NCBI GenBank assembly: GCA_038744785.1
Contig: JBCDLX010000020.1
Coordinates: 1 to 64,000 of the forward strand
Length of the DNA stretch: 64,000 nt
Source of the DNA: Ovoidimarina sp038744785
GTDB lineage: Bacteria; Pseudomonadota; Alphaproteobacteria; Rhodobacterales; Rhodobacteraceae
Reading direction: 5' to 3'
Positions 17,984-27,575 of the stretch are shown here, one piece after another (within the stretch, counting starts at the first letter, position 1; each line of letters opens with the position of its first letter). A model generated the notes under the pieces. That model searched no databases. It was not told the origin of the DNA and saw nothing but the letters and a program-made list of their open reading frames with translations. The translations under genes were made by a program, and so were the position numbers.

Positions 17984-18490
17984 ATGTTGGACACAATGAC
18001 AATGACCAAAGTGGTGGCCTCGATCTGCGGGGCCTGGCTGATCTTGCTGCTTGCGAATTGGGCCGGCGAGGGGTTGTTTCATGTAAGCGGGCACGGTGAA
18101 CAGGCGTTCGTCGTTGAGGTCGAGGACGCGTCCGAACCGCAGGAAGAAGTGGTGCAAGTACCGTTCGAAGAGGTTTACGCGGCCGCCGATGCTAGCAAAG
18201 GCGAAAGGCTGTGGCGTGCATGCCAGGCTTGTCATGCTCTGGAGGATGGCAAGAACGGTACGGGCCCCCACCTCTTTGCCGTCGTGGGACGCGATAAGGG
18301 TTCGGTCGCGGGATACAGCTATTCCGATGCCATGGCGACGCAAGAAGGCGACTGGACACCTGAAAACCTTAGCGGGTTTCTGGAAAGCCCACGGAACTAC
18401 ACGCCCGGGACCAAGATGTCGTATTCTGGGATGGGCGATGTCGAGGATCGGGCAAACCTGATCGCTTATCTCGCGGGCATTGGCGGATAG
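17984..18490 (+). CDS. cycM: Membrane-bound cytochrome c (CycM/c552 type)
   Basis: The 168-aa protein has an uncleaved N-terminal anchor (VVASICGAWLILLLANWAG, about 10-28), an acidic periplasmic linker rich in Glu, and one class I cytochrome c domain with haem motif CQACH near 79-83 and a distal methionine in GTKMSYSGM. It matches the membrane cytochromes that carry electrons from the bc1 complex to cytochrome oxidase in alphaproteobacteria. GAGA lies about 7 bases before ATG 17984. A strong terminator follows at 18515. Confidence 0.92.
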   Translation: MLDTMTMTKVVASICGAWLILLLANWAGEGLFHVSGHGEQAFVVEVEDASEPQEEVVQVPFEEVYAAADASKGERLWRACQACHALEDGKNGTGPHLFAVVGRDKGSVAGYSYSDAMATQEGDWTPENLSGFLESPRNYTPGTKMSYSGMGDVEDRANLIAYLAGIGG

Positions 18491-18514
18491 GCGCCCGGGC
18501 CAACGCGTTTTTTT

Positions 18515-18546
18515 GGGCCGTTCGCTTTGCGGGCGGCCCTTTTCTT
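18515..18546 (+). terminator. Rho-independent terminator of cycM
   Basis: GGGCCGTTCGC (18515-18525) pairs over 11 bp, with two G-T pairs, to GCGGGCGGCCC (18529-18539) around a TTT loop, followed by TTTTCTTT. Confidence 0.88.
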
Positions 18547-18662
18547 TCGGTGCGTTCACCTATTTTTCATGGGAGACTAACTTGAACACTCCCCGCTGCG
18601 GCCACTAGCTTCTGGAACAGAAGCGATTGCGCCAGAACCGTCGCGAGCCCCGGAGGCCGAAT

Positions 18663-20576
18663 ATGCAGACCAACGCCCGAACCGTAGCCATAGACATCGC
18701 AATGCCGGTACCTGCCCGATTGAGAGTTCTATTTTCTGGTCTGGGGATCGCAGCTTTAGCTGCTGCAAGCGCTTGGGGCGATGGTCATGAGGCCGTCACG
18801 GTGAGCCATGGCTACTCGAACTTTGGAGAACTTAAGTACGGTGCGGACGAGCCTTTCTCCTACGTAAATATCGACGCGCCCAAAGGCGGTGAAATGAGCA
18901 TTGCGGCACAGGGGAACTTTGACAGTTTCAATGTCTACACCCGCAAGGGGGTAGCTGCCGCGCAAACAGGGCTTCTCTATCAGAATCTAATGATCACTGC
19001 CGCAGACGATCCCTACGGCATATACTGCAATCTGTGTTCTACGATTGAATACCCCGAGAGCTTGGATTGGGTGGTTGTCAACCTGCGTGAGGACATGACG
19101 TTTTCGGACGGGACACCTGTCACCGCAGAAGATTTCAAATTCACAGTCGATCTGTTTCTGGAGCAAGGCATCGCCGAGTTCCGGACAATTGTTAAAGGCT
19201 ACTACGACGCGGTTGACGTACTGGGACCGCACCAGATCAGATTCGACTTCGCCGAAGCCACACCGAAGCGTGACCGAGTCGGACTTGTGGGGCTTTGGCA
19301 GCCGTTTTCGAAGGATTGGTTCGAAGAGACCGGATCGCGGCTAGATGAATCGTCGCCTGAGCCATTTCTTGGGACTGGCCCTTACGTCCTGCAAGAGGCC
19401 GATTTCGGCCGCCGGCTGATCTACGCGAAAAACCCTGACTGGTGGGGCGCGGACCTGCCGATCAATCGCGGTCGCTTCAACTTCGACACTGTCCGGATTG
19501 AGTACTTTGCGGACGCGTCTGCCGCCCTCGAAGGGTTTAAGGCGGGTGAGTATCTGTTGCGGAATGAAAGCTTCTCCAAGAATTGGGCGACCGCCTACGA
19601 TTTCCCGGCGATCGACCGGGGATGGGTCAAGAAGGAAGAACTGGACGACGGGAACATCACATCGGCGCAAGGATTCATCTTCAACCTGAAGCGCGAGCGC
19701 TGGCAGGATCCGCGCGTGCGCGACGCAATTCGCATGATGTTCAACTTCGAGTGGACGAACGAGACGCTGTTCTATGACCTCTACCAGCGGCCCGCGTCGT
19801 TCTGGGGCGGGTCGGATCTGGCTGCCGAAGGGGTGCCGCAAGACGGCGAACTGACATATTTGCAGCCACTTGTGGACGAAGGCCTTCTGGATGCGTCGAT
19901 CCTGACAGACGAGGCTGCCATTCCACCTGTGAACGAGGCCGGACAGAACCTTCCATCCCGACGGGCGTTGCGCGCGGCGACCGCGCTTTTGGAAGAAGCG
20001 GGCTGGGTGCCGGGCGACGACGGGCTTCTTCGAAACGCCGCCGGTGAAACCATGGAATTGACGATCATCCAGTTCAGCCCGGCGTTTGACCGCATCGTGA
20101 ACCCATATGTCGAAAACCTTCGCCAGTTGGGTGTCGATGCAAAGCTGGAGCGTGTCGACAATGCCCAGTACGTGGAACGTCGCCGGTCGGGGGATTGGGA
20201 TCTTACCAACCACTCCCCGGGGCAAGGATTTGAACCTTCGGTCGGGCTGAAACAGTGGTTTTCGTCCGAGACCGCAGAAGACAGTTCGCGGAACCTGATG
20301 GCCCTGCGCAGCCCAGCGGTGGACCGCCTGGTCGAGGATGTGATTGCGGCGTCAACGCTTGATGAACTGCGGGACCGCACACGTGCCCTGGACCGCGTGC
20401 TTCGTGCCGAAGGGTTCTGGATTTCGCAATGGTCCAACCAGAAACACTGGGTCGCTTACTGGGACCAGTACCGGTATCCCGATCCACTGCCGCCGCTTGC
20501 GCTGGGGACGATTGATTTCTGGTGGTACGACGCCGAGGCCGCGCAGGCGCTGCGCGATGCCGGTGCGTTGAACTAG
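18663..20576 (+). CDS. yejA: Peptide ABC transporter substrate-binding protein YejA
   Basis: The 637-aa periplasmic binding protein has a long signal peptide ending near ASAWG and the extracellular solute-binding family 5 fold: SHGYSNFGELKYG, NIDAPKGGEMS (a YejA hallmark), LREDMTFSDGTPVTAEDF and FLGTGPYVLQE. In enterobacteria YejABEF imports peptides, including microcin C-type compounds. Start ATG 18663 has GGAGG 6 bases upstream. It heads the operon yejA-yejB-yejE-small membrane protein-yejF. Two cysteines in YCNLCS at about 120 may form a disulfide. Confidence 0.93.
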   Translation: MQTNARTVAIDIAMPVPARLRVLFSGLGIAALAAASAWGDGHEAVTVSHGYSNFGELKYGADEPFSYVNIDAPKGGEMSIAAQGNFDSFNVYTRKGVAAAQTGLLYQNLMITAADDPYGIYCNLCSTIEYPESLDWVVVNLREDMTFSDGTPVTAEDFKFTVDLFLEQGIAEFRTIVKGYYDAVDVLGPHQIRFDFAEATPKRDRVGLVGLWQPFSKDWFEETGSRLDESSPEPFLGTGPYVLQEADFGRRLIYAKNPDWWGADLPINRGRFNFDTVRIEYFADASAALEGFKAGEYLLRNESFSKNWATAYDFPAIDRGWVKKEELDDGNITSAQGFIFNLKRERWQDPRVRDAIRMMFNFEWTNETLFYDLYQRPASFWGGSDLAAEGVPQDGELTYLQPLVDEGLLDASILTDEAAIPPVNEAGQNLPSRRALRAATALLEEAGWVPGDDGLLRNAAGETMELTIIQFSPAFDRIVNPYVENLRQLGVDAKLERVDNAQYVERRRSGDWDLTNHSPGQGFEPSVGLKQWFSSETAEDSSRNLMALRSPAVDRLVEDVIAASTLDELRDRTRALDRVLRAEGFWISQWSNQKHWVAYWDQYRYPDPLPPLALGTIDFWWYDAEAAQALRDAGALN

Positions 20577-20586
20577 GACCGGCTCG

Positions 20587-21672
20587 TTGGGCGCCTATAT
20601 CCTTCGACGGCTTTTGCTGGTGATCCCCACGCTTCTTGGGATCATGATCATAAACTTCGCACTGGTGCAGTTCGTTCCTGGCGGACCGATCGAACAGATC
20701 CTTGCCCAGCTCGAAGGTGGCGGGGACGTGTTCGAGAGCATTTCTGGAAGCGGTGCGGAAGCGATCGAAAGCACAGGCGCGTCGGATTCGAACTATGTAG
20801 GTGCCCGCGGCCTTCCCCCGGAATTCATTGAGGAACTGGAGCGCCAGTTTGGTTTCGACAAACCGCCATTGGAACGTTTCCTGAATATGATGTGGAATTA
20901 CATCCGCTTCGATTTCGGTGAAAGCTATTTCAGATCGATCGGTGTTCTGGATCTGGTCTGGGAAAAGATGCCGGTTTCAATCACACTTGGGCTCTGGTCG
21001 ACGCTGATCGCCTATGTGATTTCGATCCCGCTTGGCATTCGCAAAGCTGTGCGCGACGGCTCGAGTTTCGACACCTGGACAAGTGGTCTGATCATTGTCG
21101 CCTACGCGATCCCGGGTTTTCTGTTTGCCATCCTCCTTTTGGTTCTGTTTGCTGGCGGATCGTATTGGCAGATCTTCCCCTTGCGCGGCCTGACATCCGA
21201 CAACTGGGAGGATCTGAGCGTTCTAGGCAAAATCGGGGATTACTTCTGGCACATTACGCTGCCTGTCGTTGCTTCGTCGATTTCGGGTTTCGCCACTTTG
21301 ACGCTTCTGACGAAAAATTCGTTTCTTGACGAAATCAAGAAGCAGTACGTGATCACCGCCAAAGCGAAGGGCTTGAAAGAAAGTCGCGTTCTTTATGGCC
21401 ATGTCTTCCGGAATGCCATGCTGATCGTCATCGCGGGGTTCCCGGCGGTGTTTATCGGGGTGTTCTTCGGGGGCTCGCTGATCATCGAAACGCTGTTCTC
21501 GCTTGATGGGCTTGGGCGACTTGGTTTCGAGGCCGTGGTCGCGCGCGACTATCCAGTGGTTTTCGGAACGCTTTTCTTCTTCGGGCTCATTGGTCTCGTC
21601 GTCGGGATCCTGTCGGACTTGATGTATGTCTTTGTCGATCCCAGGATCGATTTTGAGAGCAGGGAGACGTAG
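20587..21672 (+). CDS. yejB: Peptide ABC transporter permease YejB
   Basis: A 361-aa permease beginning MGAYILRRLLLVIPTLLGI, with about six membrane segments and the C-terminal BPD-transporter domain (EAA-like loop KAKGLKESRVLYGHVFRNAM). A longer periplasmic insertion at about 40-80 (VFESISGSGAEAIESTGAS) is typical of YejB. Start is TTG 20587, 10 bases after yejA. It pairs with YejE to form the channel. Confidence 0.95.
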   Translation: MGAYILRRLLLVIPTLLGIMIINFALVQFVPGGPIEQILAQLEGGGDVFESISGSGAEAIESTGASDSNYVGARGLPPEFIEELERQFGFDKPPLERFLNMMWNYIRFDFGESYFRSIGVLDLVWEKMPVSITLGLWSTLIAYVISIPLGIRKAVRDGSSFDTWTSGLIIVAYAIPGFLFAILLLVLFAGGSYWQIFPLRGLTSDNWEDLSVLGKIGDYFWHITLPVVASSISGFATLTLLTKNSFLDEIKKQYVITAKAKGLKESRVLYGHVFRNAMLIVIAGFPAVFIGVFFGGSLIIETLFSLDGLGRLGFEAVVARDYPVVFGTLFFFGLIGLVVGILSDLMYVFVDPRIDFESRET

Positions 21673-21675
21673 GCA

Positions 21676-22857
21676 ATGGCCATCGCCGAACCGATCCCAG
21701 ACACGCCAGGGGACCCGCCACAGGTCCCGCCCGATCCCAAAAAGGGGCTTTTCACACTTTCGCCCATCAACAAACGGCGGTGGCGAAACTTCAAACGCAA
21801 CCGGCGCGCGTTCTGGTCCTTGTGGATCTTTGCTGTTCTCTTCGGTCTTTCGCTTCTTGCTGAGTTTATTGCGAACGATAAGCCCATACTGGTACGCTTC
21901 CAGGACAGCTTCTATACACCGATCTTTCAGTTCTATCCCGAAACCGCGTTCGGTGGGGATTTCAGAACCGAGGCGGTTTACAAGGACATCGAGGTCGAAT
22001 GTCTGATCATTTCGGGCGGGATTGAGAGCTGTTTTGACGATCCCGAGGGTGTGATCGAGGACGCAGAGGACGGCGTTATCGATGGCGCCGACATCCAGAA
22101 GGGCTGGTTGATCTGGCCATTGATCCCCTACAGCTACGACACGATCAGCGATTTGGGCGGACCGGCGCCATCGGCACCCGATAGCCAGCACATCCTTGGC
22201 ACCGATGATACCGCGCGGGACGTCGCTGCGCGGGTGATCTATGGGTTCCGTCTGTCGATACTGTTCACGCTGATCGTGACGGTTTGCGCGTCATTCATTG
22301 GGATCATCGCGGGCGCGGTGCAGGGGTACTTTGGGGGCTGGCTGGACCTGATTTTCCAGCGGATCCTTGAGATCTGGGCATCGACCCCGTCGATCTACGT
22401 GATCATTATCCTTTTCGCGATCCTTGGGCGAAGTTTCTGGCTTTTGGTCTTTGTCACGGTCTTGTTCGGGTGGCCCGCGCTTGTGGGCGTTGTGCGTGCC
22501 GAATTCCTGCGGGCGCGCAACTTTGAATATGTGCGCGCGGCGCGCGCGCTTGGCGTTTCGAACTGGACGATTATGTTCCGTCACATGCTGCCGAATGCGA
22601 TGGTGGCCACGCTGACCCTAATGCCGTTCATCATTACCGGAACAATCGCAACGCTCGCGGGTCTCGATTTCCTGGGCTTTGGTTTGCCTTCGTCAGCGCC
22701 GTCCCTGGGCGAGATGACGCTTCAGGCAAAGCAGAACCTTCAGGCCCCGTGGCTTGGGTTCACGGCCTTCTTCACCTTTGCGATTATGCTGTCGTTGCTG
22801 GTGTTCATATTCGAAGGCGTGCGCGATGCCTTCGATCCGCGAAAGACATTCCAGTGA
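21676..22857 (+). CDS. yejE: Peptide ABC transporter permease YejE
   Basis: A 393-aa permease with a cytoplasmic N-terminus containing LSPINKRRWRNFKRNRRAFWSLW, then a first membrane segment, a long periplasmic region (about 62-175, including DGVIDGADIQKGW) and five more segments. The EAA-type loop (VRAARALGVSNWTIMFRHMLPNAM) is clear. Start ATG 21676 lies 3 bases after the yejB stop with AGGGAG upstream. Its stop codon overlaps the next gene's GTG. Confidence 0.95.
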   Translation: MAIAEPIPDTPGDPPQVPPDPKKGLFTLSPINKRRWRNFKRNRRAFWSLWIFAVLFGLSLLAEFIANDKPILVRFQDSFYTPIFQFYPETAFGGDFRTEAVYKDIEVECLIISGGIESCFDDPEGVIEDAEDGVIDGADIQKGWLIWPLIPYSYDTISDLGGPAPSAPDSQHILGTDDTARDVAARVIYGFRLSILFTLIVTVCASFIGIIAGAVQGYFGGWLDLIFQRILEIWASTPSIYVIIILFAILGRSFWLLVFVTVLFGWPALVGVVRAEFLRARNFEYVRAARALGVSNWTIMFRHMLPNAMVATLTLMPFIITGTIATLAGLDFLGFGLPSSAPSLGEMTLQAKQNLQAPWLGFTAFFTFAIMLSLLVFIFEGVRDAFDPRKTFQ

Positions 22858-23168
22858 GCGGCGAGACCTTAACTTCGGGCGGCGCGTTGCGCTTGGCCTA
22901 TTTGGGCGCCTTGTCGGTTTCCGCCTTGTGTGTGCTGACGGTGATTTGGCGCTTTGGTTTCGGGGATGGCGGCCCGGAAGGCGGCATGCAAGGCCTGGCC
23001 GGGGTCGCGCTCTTGCTGTGCGTTCCGATGGCACCTGGCACGTTCACCCTGTTCGGTGCGGGCGTTATGTCGGCCTACGGAATTGGCGCGTCGAACCCGT
23101 ACCGATGGATTGCAATTATCGGCGCGGCCTGGACGATGTTCATCACATGGAGTTTCCTGACTCTATGA
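22854..23168 (+). CDS. Small membrane protein inside the yej operon (104 aa)
   Basis: GTG 22854 overlaps the yejE stop (GTGA) and the product ends overlapping the yejF start (ATGA), so it is translationally coupled on both sides. It has three hydrophobic segments (about 11-28, 44-66 and 79-100) with short loops and no known motif. E. coli yejABEF has no gene here. It may be an accessory membrane subunit of the transporter, but this is inference from position only. Confidence 0.8.
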   Translation: MSGETLTSGGALRLAYLGALSVSALCVLTVIWRFGFGDGGPEGGMQGLAGVALLLCVPMAPGTFTLFGAGVMSAYGIGASNPYRWIAIIGAAWTMFITWSFLTL

Positions 23169-24766
23169 CGGCCCTCCTGCAAGTTCGGGACCTTCAGGTC
23201 AGCTTTCGCCAGGACGGGGCACAGACGCTCGCCGTGCGGGGCGTGTCCTTTGACGTAAATCGGGGCGAAACCGTTGCGCTTGTGGGCGAATCCGGATCTG
23301 GAAAATCGGTCACCGCCTTGTCCAGCGTCGACCTTCTGGCTGACAGTGCGACCATCACGGGCTCGATCACGTATGACGGCGAAGAAATGATCGGGGCCGA
23401 CGAGGCGCGGTTGCGCAGCGTCCGGGGAAACGACATCAGCTTCATTTTTCAAGAGCCGATGACATCGCTGAACCCGCTTCACACGCTGGAGAAACAACTG
23501 GCCGAAAGCCTTGCTCTTCACCAGGCCCTGTCTGGGGAAGCGGCGCGCGACCGGATCCTTGAGCTTTTGCACAAGGTCGGCATTCAGGATCCCGAAACGC
23601 GGCTTGGGGCTTATCCCCACCAGTTGTCAGGGGGCCAGCGACAGCGTGTGATGATCGCGATGGCCTTGGCGAACGGGCCGGAGTTGCTGATCGCGGACGA
23701 ACCCACGACAGCCCTTGATGTGACAATCCAGGCGCAGATTCTTGAGCTGCTTGCGGATCTCAAGCGCGACATGGGAATGTCGATGCTGTTTATCACGCAT
23801 GATCTGGGGATCGTGCGCCGCATTGCGGATCGGGTGTGCGTGATGAAGGATGGCGAGATCGTCGAACACGGGCGCGCGCGTGAAATCTTCGCCAATCCGC
23901 AGCACCCCTATACGCAAAAGCTGCTATCGGCCGAGGCGGCCGGGCGTCCCGCGCAGGTTCCGGACGATGCCGAAGTGATCGCTGAAACCGACCGATTGCG
24001 GATCTGGTTTCCGATCCAGCGCGGGCTGTTGAAGCGCACGGTGGGGCACGTGAAGGCGGTGAATGCCGCAAGCTTTCGGGTGCGCGCGGGCGAAACCGTG
24101 GGTGTTGTGGGCGAAAGCGGGTCAGGCAAGACCACTCTGGCGCTTGCGGTGATGCGGCTGATTGCCTCTGACGGGCCGGTGGTGTTCCTGGGCCAGAACA
24201 TCCAAGGCTGGCGGACAAGGCAATTGCGGCCGCTTCGCCGCGACATGCAGATTGTTTTTCAGGACCCTTATGGATCGCTGAGCCCGCGGATGAGCGTGGA
24301 AGAGATTATCTCTGAAGGTCTTGCGATCCACGGCACCGATCCCGGACGTACACGGCGCGAGATGGTGGCCGAGATTATGGAAGAGGTCGGGCTCGACCCG
24401 ATGACCATGCATCGCTATCCGCACGAGTTCTCGGGCGGCCAACGCCAGCGGATTGCGATCGCGCGTGCAATGATCTTGCGCCCCCGTCTGGTGGTGCTGG
24501 ACGAACCGACGAGCGCGCTTGACATGACCGTTCAGGTCCAGATTGTCGAGCTTCTTCGGGAACTGCAGGCCCGCTACAAGCTGGCCTATATCTTTATCAG
24601 CCACGATCTGAAGGTCGTGCGCGCCCTATCGCACCGTGTCATGGTGATGAAGCGCGGCGATGTGGTGGAAGAAGGATCCGCTTCAGAGATTTTTGAAGCC
24701 CCCAAGAACCCTTACACTCGCGATCTGATGGCTGCGGCCTTGGACCATACCCATCAGGTTGCCTGA
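23165..24766 (+). CDS. yejF: Peptide ABC transporter ATP-binding protein YejF (double ATPase)
   Basis: The 533-aa protein contains two complete ABC ATPase domains. Each has Walker A GESGSGK(S/T), a signature (LSGGQRQR near 157; FSGGQRQR near 423), Walker B (LLIADEPTTALD; LVVLDEPTSALD) and an H-loop (ITHDLG; ISHDLK). Each ends with the oligopeptide-type tail NP(Q/K)xPYT. This is the fused arrangement of YejF. Start ATG 23165 overlaps the previous stop. Confidence 0.96.
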   Translation: MTALLQVRDLQVSFRQDGAQTLAVRGVSFDVNRGETVALVGESGSGKSVTALSSVDLLADSATITGSITYDGEEMIGADEARLRSVRGNDISFIFQEPMTSLNPLHTLEKQLAESLALHQALSGEAARDRILELLHKVGIQDPETRLGAYPHQLSGGQRQRVMIAMALANGPELLIADEPTTALDVTIQAQILELLADLKRDMGMSMLFITHDLGIVRRIADRVCVMKDGEIVEHGRAREIFANPQHPYTQKLLSAEAAGRPAQVPDDAEVIAETDRLRIWFPIQRGLLKRTVGHVKAVNAASFRVRAGETVGVVGESGSGKTTLALAVMRLIASDGPVVFLGQNIQGWRTRQLRPLRRDMQIVFQDPYGSLSPRMSVEEIISEGLAIHGTDPGRTRREMVAEIMEEVGLDPMTMHRYPHEFSGGQRQRIAIARAMILRPRLVVLDEPTSALDMTVQVQIVELLRELQARYKLAYIFISHDLKVVRALSHRVMVMKRGDVVEEGSASEIFEAPKNPYTRDLMAAALDHTHQVA

Positions 24767-24796
24767 ACGAGCCTTTCCGTCGGGTGGAAGAAGCCG

Positions 24797-26203
24797 TTAG
24801 CCAGGCTCGATCCGGGCACAATCAACGTTCCGCGCCTCTAATCTCCGGCAGGCAAGGTCGGCCTGATCTTCCGAGAGACCAACGAAGTTGGCGTCGTAGC
24901 CCCCCGAGCGTTCCACCACCTTTCGCAGGGCTTCGTCCAGCGTGCCCAGCTCAAGAAGCGCGGTTTGCAAAAGAACACGTTCGGCTTGGTGCCGCGATCC
25001 GAAACGGCCGACATTGATCCCGAAATGCCGTCCACCGGACGTCGAAAGACGGGTCACGATCTCTTCTTCCGCCGCGCTTGGAGGCGCCAACGGTTCTACC
25101 GGGGCTGCAGCGACCAATGGGGCGGGGCGCGCCCGGGGCGTCGTGGCGCCCAGCGGTACAGCCCGCGCCGCGATGTCGATCAAGGGCGCGCGTGCAGTGC
25201 TTTCGATGTCCACGAGCGCCAGCGTTTCGTTGATCGTTGCCTGAAGTTCGGCTGTTGCCCTCGTCGCAGCTCTTGCTGGCCGCGGCGCCGGGCGGGGGCT
25301 GCGGGTCACGGCGGCGACCGAGTATGTGCCTCCGGAACGAGAAACGCCGGAGTAATTCGGCGGGGCCGGCTTTCGGACCGCGACCCGACTTGGCGCGCGC
25401 TGAAAGCCCATGTCCAGGAGCTCAGCCACACGGGCATTGCGCGATGCTGTGGATCGGCCGCCGAACACGGTCGCGATGATCCGTTCCTGTCCCCGTTCTG
25501 CGGATGCAACCAGGTTGAAGCCTGCGGCGTTGGTAAATCCGGTTTTGATTCCATCGGCGCCCCGATAGGCCGCCAGAAGTCGACGGTTGGTGTTCGCAAC
25601 CTCGCGGATACCTGCATGCGTCGAACGACGCGAGAAGATGTTGTAATATTGCGGGAAATCATAGAATAGACGCCGACCCATAATTGTCATGTCGCGCGCT
25701 GTCGAAAGGTGGCCTGATTCGGTTAAACCATGGGCGTTTCGGAAGGTCGTGCGGGTCATACCCAGCGCCTTCGCTGTTCGGTTCATCCGTCGGGCAAAGG
25801 CGGCCTCGGACCCTTCCAAGGCTTCGCCGATTGCAGTCGCGGCGTCGTTTGCGGATTTGATTGCAGCCGCGCGGATCAGGTAGCGAAACGCAATCCGCTG
25901 ACCGGATTTCAACCCCAGCTTCGATGGGGGTTCGGCGGCCGCTTTCTTCGAGATTAGAACTTTCTGGTCGATCCTGATCTCTCCCCGCTCAACCGCCTCG
26001 AACGCGATGTATAGCGTCATCATCTTTGTCAGAGATGCGGGATGGAGCCTTGTATCAGCGTTTCTGGAGTGAAGAACTTCGCCAGATCGGGCATCCATCA
26101 CCATCGCCGCGTAGGGCGCTGTGTGTGCCGGAAGCGCTAAAAGCGCAAACGCTACGAAGAAAAATAGCCGCAATAGGGCCGTTTGTCCCTGCTGGGTTTC
26201 CAC
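24797..26203 (-). CDS. D-alanyl-D-alanine carboxypeptidase with C-terminal SPOR domain
   Basis: This 468-aa penicillin-binding protein of the DacA type (PBP5/6 group) trims the terminal D-Ala of peptidoglycan stem peptides. It has a signal peptide (cleavage near AHT), the catalytic triad of motifs S57-LTK60, SAN (117-119) and KTG (220-222), then a proline/alanine-rich linker, and a SPOR domain at the end (about 395-466; FGINVGRFGSRHQAERVL) that binds denuded glycan at division sites. Start is GTG 26203 with AGG upstream. The DacA-SPOR fusion is common in alphaproteobacteria. A palindrome lies in its promoter region at 26262. Confidence 0.94.
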   Translation of the reverse strand: METQQGQTALLRLFFFVAFALLALPAHTAPYAAMVMDARSGEVLHSRNADTRLHPASLTKMMTLYIAFEAVERGEIRIDQKVLISKKAAAEPPSKLGLKSGQRIAFRYLIRAAAIKSANDAATAIGEALEGSEAAFARRMNRTAKALGMTRTTFRNAHGLTESGHLSTARDMTIMGRRLFYDFPQYYNIFSRRSTHAGIREVANTNRRLLAAYRGADGIKTGFTNAAGFNLVASAERGQERIIATVFGGRSTASRNARVAELLDMGFQRAPSRVAVRKPAPPNYSGVSRSGGTYSVAAVTRSPRPAPRPARAATRATAELQATINETLALVDIESTARAPLIDIAARAVPLGATTPRARPAPLVAAAPVEPLAPPSAAEEEIVTRLSTSGGRHFGINVGRFGSRHQAERVLLQTALLELGTLDEALRKVVERSGGYDANFVGLSEDQADLACRRLEARNVDCARIEPG

Positions 26204-26261
26204 GGAGTACCTGCCTTTGTCTGCCTCGCGCGGCCGGATCTGTCGCCCGGTCCGTCATAAT

Positions 26262-26281
26262 TTGTGGTTAATCTACCACAA
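26262..26281. promoter_or_regulatory. 20-bp inverted repeat upstream of the carboxypeptidase
   Basis: TTGTGGT and ACCACAA are perfect arms around TAATCT, 58 bases upstream of the GTG start on its promoter side, in an AT-rich patch. It could be an operator; I do not recognise the regulator. Confidence 0.4.
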
Positions 26282-26385
26282 GCGGCGGCGCCCTAAAGTA
26301 ATTTAAATTCAAGCCTTTCAGGGGTGACCTTCCCGCAACAGCAAGATGTTGCGGCGGAATATTGCTGCAACCACGAAATCCACGA

Positions 26386-27087
26386 TTAGTTTTGAGATCT
26401 AACCAGATCGGGCAATGGTCCAAGATCGGGAAGCTCGGCAAAGCGCGGATGTGCCGTCGGCGCTTCATCGTGCTCCAATGCCCATGTCAGATGATGCGGC
26501 ACGTAAACACCCCAGGCGCCGGCCTGGATTGCAGGCACAACATCCGACCGCAACGAGTTTCCGGCCATCAGCGCGCGCCCCGCGCCGTCGCCATGCTGAT
26601 CAAAAATAGTGGCGTAGGTCGCCGCCGTCTTTTCAGACACAATTTCAACGTGATCGAACATCTCGCCCAGACCGGATTGTGCGAGCTTGCGTTCTTGATC
26701 CAGCAGGTCACCCTTCGTGATCAGGATCAGGCGATACTCTGCGGCAAGCGCCTCGACTGTCGCGTGCGCATGCGGCAAAAGCTCGATCGGATGCGCCAGC
26801 ATATCCTGCCCGGCGTCGATCAATTCCCGGATAACACGTGCGGGGACGCGGTCTTCGGTCACTTCGATCGCCGTTTCGATCATCGACAAAACAAACCCTT
26901 TGATGCCGTAGCCGTAGTGACCAAGGTTTCGCCGCTCGGCGGCCAAAAGGCGTTCGGCCAGATGGTCGGGCTCGGTGTAGTCGGCCAGAAGTTCGGCGAA
27001 CCGGTCCTGCGTAAGTTTGAAGAACCGCTCGTTGTGCCACAGCGTATCGTCAGCGTCGAAACCGATCGTTGTAAGATGACGCGCCAT
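26386..27087 (-). CDS. HAD-family hydrolase
   Basis: A 233-aa haloacid dehalogenase-type phosphatase with motif I FDADDTLW (nucleophile and acid aspartates at about 10 and 12), motif II ILITKGD, a lysine in motif III (EKTAATY) and motif IV region MAGNSLRSDVVPAIQAG. The helical cap lies between motifs I and II. These enzymes usually dephosphorylate small metabolites; the substrate is not evident. Start ATG 27087 has AGGGAAG immediately upstream. It is divergent from clpS. Confidence 0.9.
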   Translation of the reverse strand: MARHLTTIGFDADDTLWHNERFFKLTQDRFAELLADYTEPDHLAERLLAAERRNLGHYGYGIKGFVLSMIETAIEVTEDRVPARVIRELIDAGQDMLAHPIELLPHAHATVEALAAEYRLILITKGDLLDQERKLAQSGLGEMFDHVEIVSEKTAATYATIFDQHGDGAGRALMAGNSLRSDVVPAIQAGAWGVYVPHHLTWALEHDEAPTAHPRFAELPDLGPLPDLVRSQN

Positions 27088-27224
27088 CTTCCCTACTCAA
27101 ATCGCGCTGCCCCTCTTTTCAGCAGCGGCTAAGCGATTATATTGTCAGCCCGAGCGTCACAACACTTGCGTGCACAGCCCCTGTGATCGAACAAACTGCC
27201 CAGTCTTCTACGCCGACCGTCACG

Positions 27225-27551
27225 ATGGCTGACGACGACGCCCCCGGAAAGGGGGGCGAAGACACCAATGTGTTGCTGGAAACAAAGCCGAAGACGCAGC
27301 GGCCTCCGATGTACAAGGTTATGCTGTTGAACGACGATTTCACCCCTATGGAATTCGTCGTTCACGTGTTGGAACGTTTTTTTGGAATGACGCATGCGCA
27401 GTCTTTTGAATTGATGCTGACCGTGCACAAGAAAGGTGTCGCGGTTGTCGGCGTGTTCAGCCATGAGGTGGCCGAGACGAAAGTGAGCCAGGTTATGGAC
27501 TTTGCGCGCCGCCACCAGCACCCCCTGCAATGCACGATGGAGAAAGAGTAG
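27225..27551 (+). CDS. clpS: ATP-dependent Clp protease adaptor ClpS
   Basis: ClpS delivers N-degron proteins to ClpAP. The 108-aa product carries the family core RPPMYKVMLLNDDFTPMEFVV (with the N-end-binding NDD and TPMEFV) and ends QHPLQCTMEKE, as in other ClpS. I chose ATG 27225 because it gives the usual short acidic tail before the core; an in-frame GTG at 27183 would add 14 residues. Neither has a clear Shine-Dalgarno. No clpA lies next to it in this window. Confidence 0.94.
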   Translation: MADDDAPGKGGEDTNVLLETKPKTQRPPMYKVMLLNDDFTPMEFVVHVLERFFGMTHAQSFELMLTVHKKGVAVVGVFSHEVAETKVSQVMDFARRHQHPLQCTMEKE

Positions 27552-27575
27552 GGCGACAGCCCTGCTCTTGGTTCA

